A stretch of DNA of 54,571 nucleotides, taken from NCBI RefSeq assembly GCF_900142705.1, contig NZ_FRBV01000018.1, forward strand, positions 1 to 54,571, given 5' to 3'. The notes below the pieces were generated by a model. It was given only the letters and a program-made list of their open reading frames with translations, was not told the origin of the DNA and made no database searches. Made by a program: the position numbers and the translations under genes. This document shows positions 43,032 through 50,403 of the stretch, one piece after another (position 1 is the stretch's first letter; each line of letters begins with the position of its first letter). This DNA is from Nitrosospira sp. Nsp11 (GTDB lineage Bacteria; Pseudomonadota; Gammaproteobacteria; Burkholderiales; Nitrosomonadaceae).

Positions 43032-43850
43032 TTAGACAACGTTATCCAGAATGGATCTACTTTGATTATTCCATTGTACATCCAGAAGGTTGGAGAAGCG
43101 TGCGATGATTTGCACGGCAAGGCCACCTGCAAACAGCGCTGCCCATGCCAAGACTACGAAACCCCAATGCAACGGCGCGCTGAAAAGTTCTTCCATGAAC
43201 CAGAAGGCATGGCCCCACTCGTTAAGACCCACGTTCGGCAGACTCATCACCGGTCCGCTGATGGCCATTACCAAAGGAAACGAAGTTCCCTTGTTGTAGA
43301 GAGGCAACCGCGTTTTTGCGTACAGGTAAGTCGCTATCCCCATGATGATGTACATCGGAAATGAGCCATAAAAAAGCGGGATATGGCTGGGTGTGAAGCT
43401 CGTATCGCGAATGATCACCTGATGCCATGATGCGTCTTGCTCGGTGAAGAAACTTGACCCGAAATAAACAGCGAACAGATATACGCCGAGCCACATGAGG
43501 AAATAAAAATAGCGCTTGATTTCCTGTTTCACCGTTAGGCTGGCCAATTGCGCCTCGCTATCACGCGTCTTCCATATCCAACCCCAGACAACAAGCGCTA
43601 CGACCGGCCACAGCATCATTTGAAAACGCCATAGTCCCATCCAGATTTGCTCGAACTCCGGTTCCATCGAGTCCATCCCATGCGAGTAGGCATAAGTGCG
43701 TTGGAACCAGACCCAGAAAATGGCAATCCCCAGTATAGGCAAAAGGCCCATTTTGTAATACTTGGAGTCGTACCACTCAGACATATCGTAGCGAGCACTG
43801 CTCACCTTTGTTTGATGTGTAGCTAATTTTTCTGGCGTAGTTGTAGACAT
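43032..43850 (-). CDS. amoC: orphan ammonia monooxygenase subunit C
   Basis: AmoC is a membrane subunit of ammonia monooxygenase, which oxidises ammonia to hydroxylamine. The 272-residue protein has about six TM segments and the metal-site triad of the PmoC/AmoC family, D139-x3-H143-x12-H156 (in [18 protein letters not shown]). It is complete, with start ATG 43850 behind AGGAGT. No amoA or amoB is in the window, so it is a lone copy like amoC3 of Nitrosomonas europaea, which has been linked to the sigma-E stress response. A strong hairpin follows, and the upstream region holds a sigma-E-like promoter and small ORFs (see those entries). Confidence 0.96.
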   Translation of the reverse strand: MSTTTPEKLATHQTKVSSARYDMSEWYDSKYYKMGLLPILGIAIFWVWFQRTYAYSHGMDSMEPEFEQIWMGLWRFQMMLWPVVALVVWGWIWKTRDSEAQLASLTVKQEIKRYFYFLMWLGVYLFAVYFGSSFFTEQDASWHQVIIRDTSFTPSHIPLFYGSFPMYIIMGIATYLYAKTRLPLYNKGTSFPLVMAISGPVMSLPNVGLNEWGHAFWFMEELFSAPLHWGFVVLAWAALFAGGLAVQIIARFSNLLDVQWNNQSRSILDNVV

Positions 43851-43954
43851 TACCAACTCCTATTTTGTAAGTTAATTAAGAATTTCCAGACCAGAAACGT
43901 GGGGAGCCCAAATTAAAAACAAAAACTACCAGTTTTGCTTGGACTGAATAAATT

Positions 43955-44017
43955 TCAATATGGTTCCAAGGTATTTTCCGCAGCGACCAAGGTTTCGCTT
44001 GATGCCATCGTCACCAT
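43955..44017 (-). CDS. possible 20-codon small ORF in the amoC leader
   Basis: ATG 44017 to TGA 43955 encodes MVTMASSETLVAAENTLEPY. AAAGGAAC lies a few bases upstream and could serve as Shine-Dalgarno. The ORF ends 104 bases before amoC. It may be a leader peptide. The same GGAACTT is also a perfect sigma-E -35 word, so the box may be a promoter element instead. No homologue is recognised. Confidence 0.35.
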   Translation of the reverse strand: MVTMASSETLVAAENTLEPY

Positions 44018-44069
44018 TGCAAGTTCCTTTAAAAAAAATGTTTAAACTACCAGTCCAAATTAGACAAAT

Positions 44070-44162
44070 TTAGTTCTCGATAGTTCGCAGCGTGCTGCTT
44101 ATAACGATCGAATAATCCGCTTTCTTCGATAAAGCAACGATTTCAAACGATAATGTAAGCAT
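44070..44162 (-). CDS. possible 30-codon small ORF upstream of amoC
   Basis: ATG 44162 to TAA 44070 encodes a 30-residue peptide (MLTLSFEIVALSKKADYSIV and ten more). A strong AGGAG lies seven bases before the ATG. It lies downstream of the sigma-E-like promoter at 44226-44253 and upstream of the second small ORF. No known family is recognised. Its chance of being translated rests on the ribosome binding site alone. Confidence 0.4.
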   Translation of the reverse strand: MLTLSFEIVALSKKADYSIVISSTLRTIEN

Positions 44163-44225
44163 TCGCAAACTCCTGTTTCAAACAATCAAGAACTTCCTGT
44201 TTCCCAAAGGATCTACTAGTCCTTG

Positions 44226-44253
44226 TTCGACTCAGCCTCTACAGTTTAGTTCC
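44226..44253 (-). promoter_or_regulatory. candidate sigma-E promoter of amoC
   Basis: On the minus strand GGAACTA (44247-44253), exactly 16 bases, then TCGAA (44226-44230). The gamma/betaproteobacterial sigma-E consensus is GGAACTT-N15/16-TCnAA, so only one position differs. Start would be near 44220, about 370 bases before amoC. This fits the known sigma-E link of orphan amoC in Nitrosomonas. Two further GGAAC words closer to amoC (near 44021-44027 and 43961-43967) have less ideal spacing. Confidence 0.5.
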
Positions 44254-44419
44254 CCCTAATCACGTCGAGGGTATTTACTCCAGCCTTGCGCTTATTACGA
44301 TAATTGCACTGATGGGGATAAACGAACAATCGGCTTGGGTCCCGGCGAGTCTTGTTGAGCTGGAACTATAAGAAAGCATTCCTGCCCATATAGCTCATAT
44401 TTTCCGAAAAACCGGCACC

Positions 44420-44455
44420 AAAAACAAACCCCGCCGATCAGGCGGGGCGGGGTTT
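44420..44455 (-). terminator. intrinsic terminator after the PEP-CTERM gene remnant
   Basis: On the minus strand AAACCCCGCC (44446-44455) pairs with GGCGGGGTTT (44426-44435), followed by GTTTTTGG. It lies 30 bases after the stop codon of the PEP-CTERM fragment and separates it from amoC. Confidence 0.75.
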
Positions 44456-44484
44456 GTCCATGCGACTTACCTGATATCAATCAG

Positions 44485-44815
44485 CTAGCCTTGCAGCTTA
44501 TTATTGTTTCTACGCTTTACCATACCACCCATCAACAACAGCCCTGCTACCAGCATGGCATAAGTCTCCGGTTCCGGAACGCTCGGCACTTGTGTCAAAG
44601 TAAAGGTGGAGGTGTTACCGGCGCCGGGATCGAACGGGCTCAGGTTAAAGGTCGCGTCGGCCACACCGCCAGCCGCTAAATTTCCGGTAAAGTTAAGGTT
44701 ACGGGGACCACTTGAGCCATCGAGCGTAAAGTCACCAAACGTTGACTGATTATGGGCAGTAAATACAACGCCATTACCCTGGTTAACGTGAAAGAAACCA
44801 CCCGCAAGACGAGCG
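44485..44815 (-). pseudogene. 3' remnant of a PEP-CTERM exported protein gene
   Basis: About 110 codons remain, reading from GGFFHVNQGNG to a classic PEP-CTERM tail: VPSVPEPETYAMLVAGLLLM, then a short basic end (GGMVKRRNNNKLQG) and TAG. PEP-CTERM signals are processed by exosortase and mark proteins for the cell surface or matrix. The 5' part, including the signal peptide, is gone: the frame merges upstream into the end of an IS110-type transposase fragment. The intrinsic terminator is still in place. Confidence 0.75.
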
Positions 44816-44858
44816 CATGCCTGACCACTGAAGGCCGTCGATTTTTTGTGCAGGCGAA

Positions 44859-45377
44859 TCAGGCGACGGTGGAGATAAAGCCGAATTTCGTCAGTGCCTT
44901 GATCCAGCGAGGGGCATTACGTTGTACTGAAAGCGCTTCATAGTCAGTGGCCGAATCCCGGTAGTGTTGGTTCCGCTTGAGCATGAAGAAGATGGTGCGC
45001 AATATTTTGTGTGCCAAGGCGACGATCGAGCGTTTGTGGCCACGTCGCACGATCAGCGCCTGGAACTTTGACTTGAAGACAGACGTGGTGCGGCTGGCGG
45101 CATGCGCGAATTCGCAAAGAAGCCGTCGGACATAGAGATTGCCTTTGCGGACACGACCTGATTTACACTTCCCCGCCGACTCGTTGTTGCCCGGACAGAT
45201 GCCGACCCAGGACGCGAGTCGATCAGCGCTCCCGAAGGCATCCATATCGCTGCCGATTTCAACCAGTAGCATGGCCGCGCCGATCAGATCGACGCCAGGC
45301 AGGGTTTGCAGCAAGGCCAGGGCGTTGCGTTGGCCAGCCAGCCCTTCCAGCAGGCTGCCGCTGAGTACCGCGATGCT
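44859..45377 (-). pseudogene. IS110-type transposase, C-terminal fragment
   Basis: 172 codons of the C-terminal (Transposase_20) part of an IS110-family transposase: LLQTLPGVDLIGAAMLLVEI, ASWVGICPGNNESAGK, RRLLCEFAHAASRT. The N-terminal DEDD (RuvC-like) catalytic domain is missing: an in-frame stop (TAA, 45378-45380) lies directly before the surviving part. The element appears to have cut off the neighbouring PEP-CTERM gene and is itself broken, so it cannot move on its own. Confidence 0.85.
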
Positions 45378-45485
45378 TTATCTTGCCATAGGGTTTGGCT
45401 TGGGTCCAGGAGAGCATGCAAAACGGGGGGGGAGGCTAGGCTGCCTTTTTAAGGTTTTCCGTGCCGGCCGATCGAAAGGCGGAAT

Positions 45486-45611
45486 ACCAAACTTCGCGCG
45501 CAGCCAGGAAGGCGAGGCATCACGCAATAGCTGCACGGTTGTGATGCCGACAGCATGCAGCTGCAGGCCGATACGTCGTCCCACGCCCCAGACTTCGCCT
45601 ACAGGGGTTGT
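45486..45611 (-). pseudogene. umuC (DNA polymerase V subunit) fragment
   Basis: About 42 codons reading TTPVGEVWGVGRRIGLQL followed by HAVGITTVQLLRDASPSW and LRAKFG. This is the conserved helix-hairpin-helix region just after the UmuC palm domain. The match stops at both ends: upstream the MITE-like element begins two bases later; downstream the reading frame continues with unrelated residues. It shows that a umuC-like gene once existed here or was carried in by an element. Confidence 0.75.
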
Positions 45612-45613
45612 AC

Positions 45614-45822
45614 GCCCGAACCCTCGGAATTTTTCTAATGCCGGTAGAAACAGGGAAAATTAGGACGAATCTTTCTTGCATGTAAATTTAATCAATTGAT
45701 ATTTATGCTATTAAATTTTCAGAATAACTTTAACCTAATCGATCTTGGATCAATTTTAGCTAATATAGAATTTCAATAACATATTGATTTAATATAACAT
45801 TGAAAATTCCGCAGGTTTGGGC
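45614..45822. mobile_element. MITE-like element, copy 1
   Basis: A 209-bp AT-rich segment with terminal inverted repeats: left GCCCGAACCCTCGGAATTTT (45614 on), right the complement of GAAAATTCCGCAGGTTTGGG (to 45822). There is no coding capacity. The size, AT content and inverted ends are typical of a non-autonomous transposon. A clean target duplication is not visible. Confidence 0.65.
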
Positions 45823-45903
45823 TTACCCCCATCTAGGCCCATTGGGAGCGAAGCTACAATCTGACGACATATAGGAACCCGCGACCGGAAGGTGATGACA
45901 TGA

Positions 45904-46164
45904 TTAGCGTAGCACCTCACAGAGATCGTTCATTCCGTCCCCATCGGAAAGATCCATTAATCTCAACAAAGGCATATCGGGTGCCATATGGGACAGCAGC
46001 ATAAAGTCGTCGGCGACTCCTGCCCGCATTAGCTCGTTAACCTTGCTATCCAGCAATTCGGCAAGCGCTCGCCTTTGAGAAACACGATAGGTGTCATCAC
46101 TGGCAGGTGCGGATCCGCCGCGAGGCGAGGCTGGCGTCAGATTGTAGCTTCGATCCCAATGGGC
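45904..46164 (-). pseudogene. unidentified gene fragment in unit 1
   Basis: An open frame of 86 codons ending at TAA 45904. Its C-terminal part looks protein-like (SQRRALAELLDSKVNELMRA, then GVADDFMLLSHMAPDMPLLR and LMDLSDGDGMNDLCEVLR). There is no ATG or ribosome binding site at its 5' end, so it is probably the tail of a lost gene. The same fragment is repeated in unit 2. I do not recognise the family. Confidence 0.4.
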
Positions 46165-46342
46165 CTATTAAACTAAGCACCAACCTTGAGGACCATTTTC
46201 CCGAGCTTAAGAGCAGAGAAATGTCAGGAATTTTTACACTCTGCACGCCGCAAACCCAAGAGTCGACGAAACGGACGCTCACCTCGTTAGCCAGCGTCAA
46301 ATCCATTGTCGCATGGCTGATCTGTCCTCCGGTATATTGGAC

Positions 46343-46552
46343 GCCCGAACCCTCGGAATTTTTCTGATGCCGGTAGAAACAGGGAAAATTAGGACGAATC
46401 TTTCTTGCATGTAAATTTAATCAATTGATATTTATGCTATTAAAATTTTCAGAATAACTTTAACCTAATCGATCTTGAATCAATTTTAGCTAAATTAGAA
46501 TTTCAATAACATATTGATTTAATATAACATTGAAAATTCCGCAGGTTCGGGC
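46343..46552. mobile_element. MITE-like element, copy 2
   Basis: The 210-bp counterpart of copy 1. Its right end reads GAAAATTCCGCAGGTTCGGGC, which matches the left end better than copy 1 does. It is embedded in unit 2 at the same relative position. Confidence 0.65.
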
Positions 46553-46633
46553 TTACCCCCATCTAGGCCCATTGGGAGCGAAGCTACAATCTGACGACAT
46601 ATAGGAACTTGCGACCGGAAGGTGATGACATGA

Positions 46634-46894
46634 TTAGCGTAGCACCTCACAGAGATCGTTCATTCCGTCCCCATCGGAAAGATCCATTAATCTCAACAAA
46701 GGCATATCGGGGGCCATATGGGACAGCAGCATAAGGTCGTCGGCGACTCCTGCCCGCATTAGCTCGTTAACCTTGCTATCCAGCAATTCGGCAAGCGCTC
46801 GCCTTTGAGAAACACGATAGGTGTCACCACTGGCAGGTGCGGATCCGCCGCGAGGCGAGGCTGGCGTCAGATTGTAGCTTCGCTCCCAATGGGC
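46634..46894 (-). pseudogene. unidentified gene fragment in unit 2
   Basis: The second copy of the unknown 86-codon open frame of unit 1, with the same stop and with few substitutions. The 33-base inverted repeat at 46564-46596 and 46865-46897 is perfect in this unit and lies on both sides of the fragment. Confidence 0.4.
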
Positions 46895-47079
46895 CTATTA
46901 AACTAAGCACCAACCTTGAGGACCATTTTCCCGAGCTTAAGAGCAGAGAAATGTCAGGAATTTTTACACTCTGCACGCCGCAAACCCAAGAGTCGACGAA
47001 ACGGACGCTCACCTCGTTAGCCAGCGTCAAATCCATTGTCGCATGGCTGATCTGTCCTCCGGTATATTGGACATGGCAA

Positions 47080-47496
47080 CCCGTGGATGATCCGCTGGCA
47101 CTGGCGCACGCTTAATCTTATTCCATAGTAGCTTTCCAGGTGTTGTGTCAGAAGCTTTCCACTCCATTCTCGTTCCGGATATCCGAGCAAGCATGGTGGC
47201 CTTTGCAAGTCGAGCACAAGGCCTTGCATCTGCTCGTCGGCCAGCCTAGTGCGGCGTCCACCCGAATGGTGATCACGTAATCCCTCCATGCCATAGTTAG
47301 AGAAGGCATGCACCCAGCGTTGGATCGTGCGCGGATTCTCGCCAAACCACTGTGCAACCTCGTAGCAACTGCGATTCTCAGCGACCAGCAATACGCAGTG
47401 CAAACGGTGTAGAAAATGCGGCTCACAGGAAGTTTTAACTGAGGCACGAATCAGCTCCCGAATCCAGTTTGCGTTGGGGAGACTGAGTTTTTGCAA
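47080..47496 (-). pseudogene. transposase N-terminal helix-turn-helix fragment (IS630-type)
   Basis: About 139 codons with an HTH domain: CVLLVAENRSCYEVAQWFGE, NPRTIQRWVHAFSNYGMEGL, then a second HTH-like part ending SVRQCQRIIHG. This is the DNA-binding half of an IS630-like transposase. The DDE catalytic half is missing; the frame passes at 47080 into the tandem repeat unit. The start would be TTG 47496. It is unrelated in sequence to the other IS630-type copy at 53 kb. Confidence 0.75.
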
Positions 47497-47774
47497 GGCG
47501 TCAACCTACGTCGATGATTAGCTGCGGAGTTCGGTGCATGCGGCGATGATTATGTCGCAAGAAACATTGCAGCAATTGGGGCATGGTGATTGCTTGAAAT
47601 ATATCAGGATCTAAAAATTATTAATAAACTGCTAGCCGCGCCCCGTAGTTTTATCAGGCTTCGGGTTCCCAGGCCCCAGTTTTGGACCCCTAAGTCTCAG
47701 TTTCAGACTTCTAAGTGGACTTCGCTCGATTCCTCTCAGGAGCTATTAACCTTATCGGGCTGGAGGAAAGAAAT
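47497..47774. other. region upstream of the small secreted protein
   Basis: 278 bases with no gene. It contains two imperfect 19-base repeats (47677-47695 and 47698-47716) and the dyad AAGTCT...AGACTT (47692-47697, 47705-47710), which may be a regulator site. The ribosome binding site of the next gene lies at the end. Confidence 0.4.
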
Positions 47775-47990
47775 ATGTCTGCTATCACACACAAGACCTT
47801 CTATTGCACATTGGCCATGCTAGTTTTCACGGCGGCCACACCAGCGGCGAAGGCGGCAACACCCCTTACCCAGGCTCAATTGCTGACGGAACTTATGATA
47901 GAGAGCCAAGGAGATAACGCCGGCTATCTAGGGCTGATGTTCGGCCCTGATGCAAACAAACACACGTCACTTGTTGGGGTGTCGGTCTAA
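47775..47990 (+). CDS. small secreted protein of unknown function
   Basis: A 71-residue product with a clear signal peptide (FYCTLAMLVFTAATPAAKA) and a mature part of about 43 residues (TPLTQAQLLTELMIESQGDN...). GGAGGAAAG (47762-47770) precedes the ATG at good spacing. It lies 47 bases before the ice-binding gene, so the two are probably co-transcribed. It may also be the front part of a once longer PEP-CTERM protein; there is no sorting signal in it. Confidence 0.6.
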   Translation: MSAITHKTFYCTLAMLVFTAATPAAKAATPLTQAQLLTELMIESQGDNAGYLGLMFGPDANKHTSLVGVSV

Positions 47991-48037
47991 TTGTGTACAA
48001 CCTTTTATATAACGAATAACAATTTAGGAGGTATGTG

Positions 48038-48892
48038 ATGAAAATACCAAAATACTTGTCGAGACTGTCATTGACTATGATCGTAGCGCTTTACGGCGCC
48101 TCCCCAGCATTGGCGACGCCATTTTTGGGTTCGGCGCAAAGTTTCGCGGTACTGGGCGCCTCGACGGTGACCAATACCGGTCCGACCACCATCTGGGGAG
48201 ATCTGGGTGTCTACCCAGGCACTTCAATCACGGGCCTGGGGAGCATCACCCTCACAGGAACGGTACACCAAACTGATGCGGTCGCGCAGCAAGCTCAGGC
48301 TGATGCCCTCAGTGCGTACAATACTCTTGCAGCTCAGGCGGTCACTAGCGACCTAACGGGTCAGGATCTGGGTGGACTCACGCTCACTCCCGGCGTCTAT
48401 TTCTTTTCGTCGTCGGCTCAATTGACGGGAACGCTCAATCTAGACGCCCAAAACGATCCCAATGCACTCTTCGTTTTTGAGATAGGAAGCGCGCTCACGA
48501 CCGCAAGCAACTCGGTTGTCAACGTGCTCAATGGCGGTGCAAATAACGGCGTATTTTGGCAAGTCGGCAGCTCCGCGACTCTGGGTACCAGCACGCTCTT
48601 CGCAGGAAACATTCTCGCGGATCAGAGCATCACCCTGAATACCACCGCAAAGATTCTGTGCGGTAGGGCCATCGCGCTACATGCTGCGGTGACAATGGAC
48701 ACCAACACCATCTCCAACGACTGCACGGGCGGCGGCGACATAGGCAGCGGGCGCAATGACTTCGGCAGTGTCGGCTTCAGCGATTCCGGCGGCAGCGGCG
48801 GTGGTGGTCAGACCGTTCCCGAGCCAGCCACACTGGCATTGCTGGGCCTCGGACTTGTAGGACTCAGATTTAGTCGACGTTGGCACGGTTGA
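48038..48892 (+). CDS. ice-binding protein (DUF3494) with PEP-CTERM anchor
   Basis: A 284-residue exported protein. After a signal peptide ([13 protein letters not shown]) comes a single DUF3494 ice-binding-like domain (about 30-230): [69 protein letters not shown] Gly/Ser-rich linker then leads to the PEP-CTERM tail [20 protein letters not shown] followed by RRWHG. The family binds ice crystals or has adhesin roles; the tail implies exosortase processing and surface display. AGGAGGT (48026-48032) fixes the start at ATG 48038. The gene is intact although surrounded by broken elements. Confidence 0.9.
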   Translation: MKIPKYLSRLSLTMIVALYGASPALATPFLGSAQSFAVLGASTVTNTGPTTIWGDLGVYPGTSITGLGSITLTGTVHQTDAVAQQAQADALSAYNTLAAQAVTSDLTGQDLGGLTLTPGVYFFSSSAQLTGTLNLDAQNDPNALFVFEIGSALTTASNSVVNVLNGGANNGVFWQVGSSATLGTSTLFAGNILADQSITLNTTAKILCGRAIALHAAVTMDTNTISNDCTGGGDIGSGRNDFGSVGFSDSGGSGGGGQTVPEPATLALLGLGLVGLRFSRRWHG

Positions 48893-49021
48893 GATAAACA
48901 GTCCAATGACCGTAAGCGTCGACCAAACACCGTCCTTGACGAGCCGTTCAATGCATCGAATAAATGGAGGAAATGACTGAACGGCAGAACTGAAGATATC
49001 GGACGATCAGCGATATGTGTA

Positions 49022-49044
49022 AGGACGTGGCGCAGCCACGTCCT
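49022..49044 (+). terminator. hairpin downstream of the ice-binding gene
   Basis: AGGACGTGGC (49022-49031) pairs perfectly with GCCACGTCCT (49035-49044) around a GCA loop, 130 bases after the stop. There is no T-run. It may be a terminator or a boundary of an inserted segment. Confidence 0.4.
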
Positions 49045-49283
49045 CGCGATCGACGCCGTTTAATTTTTCCGTACCAATGAGGGGGTAATCGTCCTTTTAG
49101 TGCGGTTGCATAGCCAAGGGAGCGTGCCACCATAAGGATAAAATTTAATCATGGCGCAATTTTCGCGCGCGAAAGTCCATCCCTTATCTACCAGAAGTGG
49201 CCCCAAGAATTTGAACAAACCCATAAGTGGAAAATCTGCTACCTTTTGATGGTCCCTGCGGGACTTTGATATGGAGCAGAGAA

Positions 49284-49589
49284 ATGGCAAAAAGAGCAAG
49301 ACGGACGCACTCAGCGGCGTTCAAAGCCAAAGTGGCACTGGCAGCGCTGGCTGGTGACAAGACGCTGGCCGAACTGGCGCAGCGGTTTGAAGTTCACCCC
49401 AACCAGATTACCGAGTGGAAACGGCAACTGGGCGAACGGGCCGTCGACGTGTTTGGCGGAGGAAGCACTGCGGCGGAGCCACCGGTTGATTTGAAGGTGT
49501 TGCACGCCAAGATTGGGCAACTGACATTGGAGAATGATTTTTTAGAAGGTGCGCTCACCAAGGTGGGATTGCTGAGCGCAAGGCGATGA
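49284..49589 (+). CDS. IS3-type transposase OrfA
   Basis: A 101-residue helix-turn-helix protein that binds the IS ends: [40 protein letters not shown], then a leucine-rich helix ([20 protein letters not shown]). The ATG at 49284 follows GGAGCAGAGA. OrfA overlaps the start of orfB, as is normal for IS3 elements that make OrfAB by frameshifting. Confidence 0.85.
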   Translation: MAKRARRTHSAAFKAKVALAALAGDKTLAELAQRFEVHPNQITEWKRQLGERAVDVFGGGSTAAEPPVDLKVLHAKIGQLTLENDFLEGALTKVGLLSARR

Positions 49590-49934
49590 TTGACGTCCAC
49601 CACGCACTTCCGATCAGCCGTCAGGTCCAGTTGGCCGGCATCAACCGGGGCAGCGTGTATTATCTGCCCAAACCAGTCAGCGCCACGGATCTGGCGCTCA
49701 TGCGCCGCATTGACGAATTGCACCTGGAACATCCGTTCATGGGCGCGCGCATGCTGCGCGACCAACTACGAGCGGGTGTACTTGCATGCCTATGACTCGA
49801 TCGCTGAAGCCAGAGTATCCATTATGCAATACATGGACTGGTACAACCGATCCAGGCCACATTCGAGCCTGGGCAAGAAAACGCCTGATGAGGCTTATGC
49901 CGCGATGCTGCCGACGGTTGAACTGGCAGCGTGA
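49586..49934 (+). pseudogene. IS3-type transposase OrfB, deleted
   Basis: The N-terminal part ([20 protein letters not shown] to MGARMLRDQLR) reads in one frame, then jumps near 49770 to the C-terminal part in another frame (YERVYLHAYDSIAEARV, YMDWYNRSRPHSSLGKKTPD). About half of the protein, including at least two of the three DDE residues, is missing. The C-terminal part still shows the conserved RPHSSLG motif. Confidence 0.85.
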
Positions 49935-50060
49935 GAACCAGCAGAGATTCCACTTAAAATGTTCAGGTTGTTGTTCAAACAATTGAGACCACTTCTCAAA
50001 ATACCTGCTTAAGCCGCACGGGAATTAGCGAACTGGGTAAGGACAGATTTTTGAGAAACG

Positions 50061-50137
50061 CCAATACAATAATTTTCTATCGACCGAAAAAGCGGCGAAA
50101 TATGAACCGGCCAGATACTTTTGCAGCCGATTTCCTT
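50061..50137. repeat. dispersed intergenic repeat, copy B
   Basis: The counterpart of the repeat at 15386-15474: CGAAAAAGCGGCGAAATATG, AACCGGCCAGATACTTTTG and CAGCCGATTTCCTT. It carries one CTTTTG unit where copy A has three. It lies between the deleted IS3-type element and tRNA-fMet. Confidence 0.75.
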
Positions 50138-50190
50138 AGGGGATGCCGTGAAAAGGGTTGTTTAACCGAAACTTAGGAGAAGGCGCGACG

Positions 50191-50215
50191 CCCCGCCATA
50201 CGCGGGGTTTGTCTT
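50191..50215 (+). terminator. intrinsic terminator-like hairpin
   Basis: CCCCGC/GCGGGG with a 5-base loop followed by TTTGTCTTTT on the plus strand. It lies about 260 bases after the OrfB remnant. Which transcript it ends is unclear. Confidence 0.6.
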
Positions 50216-50285
50216 TTCTGGCGATTGCTCAATGAGTGATTGAGCAGAGAAGTCTGCATCGCTCCACACATAGGAGCCATACAGC

Positions 50286-50312
50286 ACAAAGCCCCAGCTT
50301 GGGGTTGGGGCT
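50286..50312 (-). terminator. terminator of tRNA-fMet
   Basis: On the minus strand AGCCCCA pairs with TGGGGCT (7 bp, 9-base loop), followed by TTGTG. It lies 15 bases after the CCA end of the tRNA. Confidence 0.6.
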
Positions 50313-50326
50313 AAACGCTTTGATTT

Positions 50327-50403
<77 letters not shown>

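Larger units (their letters stand above)
45612..46340. repeat. tandem duplication, unit 1 (about 729 bp)
   Basis: This block is followed head-to-tail by a near-identical copy (46341-47071). I count about a dozen differences, including a one-base insertion in unit 2. Each unit contains a MITE-like element, an AT-rich stretch, a 33-base inverted repeat pair and a minus-strand gene fragment. Confidence 0.9.
46341..47071. repeat. tandem duplication, unit 2 (about 731 bp)
   Basis: A near-identical copy of 45612-46340 in the same orientation and directly adjacent. It ends at GGTATATTGGAC, exactly the sequence that joins the two units. At its right side the junction runs into a truncated transposase gene. 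Confidence 0.9.
49193..49996 (+). mobile_element. IS3-type insertion sequence with an internal deletion
   Basis: An 804-bp element with inverted ends: left AGAAGTGGCCCCAAGAATTT, right the complement of AAACAATTGAGACCACTTCT. orfA is intact but orfB has lost its central part, so the element is shorter than the usual 1.2-1.3 kb and cannot transpose by itself. No clean target-site duplication is visible. Confidence 0.75.

Noticed and set aside
43032-43850. amoC as part of a complete amoCAB operon
   Set aside because: Downstream of amoC come a hairpin and the SRP RNA, with no amoA or amoB.
46107-46367. Plus-strand frames and matching minus-strand frames (69-92 codons) in the tandem units
   Set aside because: They cross the 33-base inverted repeat and the unit junctions, have no ribosome binding sites and match no family, so they are not called as genes.
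45612-47071. CRISPR-like or phage attachment repeat
   Set aside because: There are only two long units, no short regular repeats with spacers, and no integrase or cas gene nearby.
48893-49192. Short frames downstream of the ice-binding gene
   Set aside because: No signals and no recognisable product; only a hairpin at 49022-49044 is notable.
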